A DNA stretch of 14,694 nucleotides from Trueperaceae bacterium. Lineage in GTDB: Bacteria > Deinococcota > Deinococci > Deinococcales > Trueperaceae. Position numbers and translations under genes: made by a program. Under the pieces are notes generated by a model. The model was not told the DNA's origin and ran no database searches. It saw nothing but the letters and a program-made list of their open reading frames with translations. Of the stretch, positions 14,550 to 14,694 are shown one piece after another. The first letter of the stretch is position 1. Every line of letters starts with the position of its first letter. The DNA lies in contig SLSQ01000149.1 in NCBI GenBank assembly GCA_007130355.1, positions 1-14,694 on the forward strand. Direction: 5' to 3'.

Positions 14550-14694
14550 CCGCGCCCTTCGCATGCGCCGAACGAAGCGTTCCGTTCGTCGATCCGGTCG
14601 CCCGGATCGCGTTGCCCGGAGTGGTGGCGGTGGCGGGGGCGGGCGTGGTGCAGAAGTGCACGCGTGCGACCGCGACGGGGGTCCAGCCTAGCCA
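14550..14694. other. upstream region of the YihY gene to the window edge
   Basis: I see no gene in these 145 bases. On the minus strand they hold a possible TAGGCT -10 box (14690-14685), an A/C-rich stretch (ACCGCCACCACT), and an imperfect palindrome at 14569-14588. As minus-strand RNA the palindrome folds into an 8-bp stem (one G-U pair) with an ACGC loop, just ahead of the ribosome site. Any promoter assignment here is weak. Confidence 0.3.

Noticed and set aside
1..14694. tRNA, rRNA, CRISPR array, insertion sequence or riboswitch
   Set aside because: I saw no cloverleaf, rRNA core sequences, spaced direct repeats, transposase motifs or long structured leader anywhere in the window.

Overview
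This is a very GC-rich (by eye about 70% G+C), densely packed bacterial chromosomal segment with twelve supported protein genes. I see no RNA genes, insertion sequences, phage genes or CRISPR array, and no stretch longer than about 150 bases is without a gene. Several operon heads have a TANNNT -10 box only 5 to 9 bases before the start codon and no Shine-Dalgarno sequence, which suggests leaderless or nearly leaderless transcripts. Internal operon genes instead use GGAG-type ribosome sites or 4-base stop/start overlaps. That mix, the GC content and a lipoprotein signal peptide would fit a Deinococcota lineage such as Trueperaceae. Actinobacteria and Chloroflexota are also possible, so the taxonomic guess is weak.

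Layout. (1) Bases 1-3122, minus strand: an M19-type dipeptidase followed by a CLC chloride channel/antiporter with CBS and TrkA-C domains, cut by the left edge. (2) Bases 3213-6853, plus strand, divergent from (1): a compact operon of an MFS transporter, a von Willebrand A (MIDAS) protein, and the ATPase and permease of an ABC-2 exporter of the NodIJ/DrrAB type. (3) Bases 6785-8374, minus strand: a GAF plus HD-GYP c-di-GMP phosphodiesterase and a small unknown protein whose 3' end overlaps the permease gene convergently. (4) Bases 8445-12613, minus strand: a 1180-residue PknK-like Ser/Thr kinase-ATPase-TPR protein translationally coupled to a small lipoprotein. (5) Bases 12684-13649, plus strand, divergent from the kinase: an ankyrin-repeat protein. 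(6) Bases 13686-14549, minus strand: a YihY/BrkB-family membrane protein.

The window mixes membrane transport (CLC, MFS, ABC-2, YihY) with a signalling block (HD-GYP, kinase, lipoprotein, ankyrin). The most unusual points are: the kinase's ATPase module has Val in place of the Walker A Lys while keeping a normal Walker B; a lipoprotein with a two-copy RGGLSxLG repeat is coupled to that kinase; a VWA protein sits inside a transporter operon; and a strong inverted repeat surrounds the HD-GYP promoter. No known defence, biosynthetic or mobile system is recognisable. A new system, if present, would most plausibly be the kinase/lipoprotein/ankyrin block or the MFS-VWA-ABC operon.
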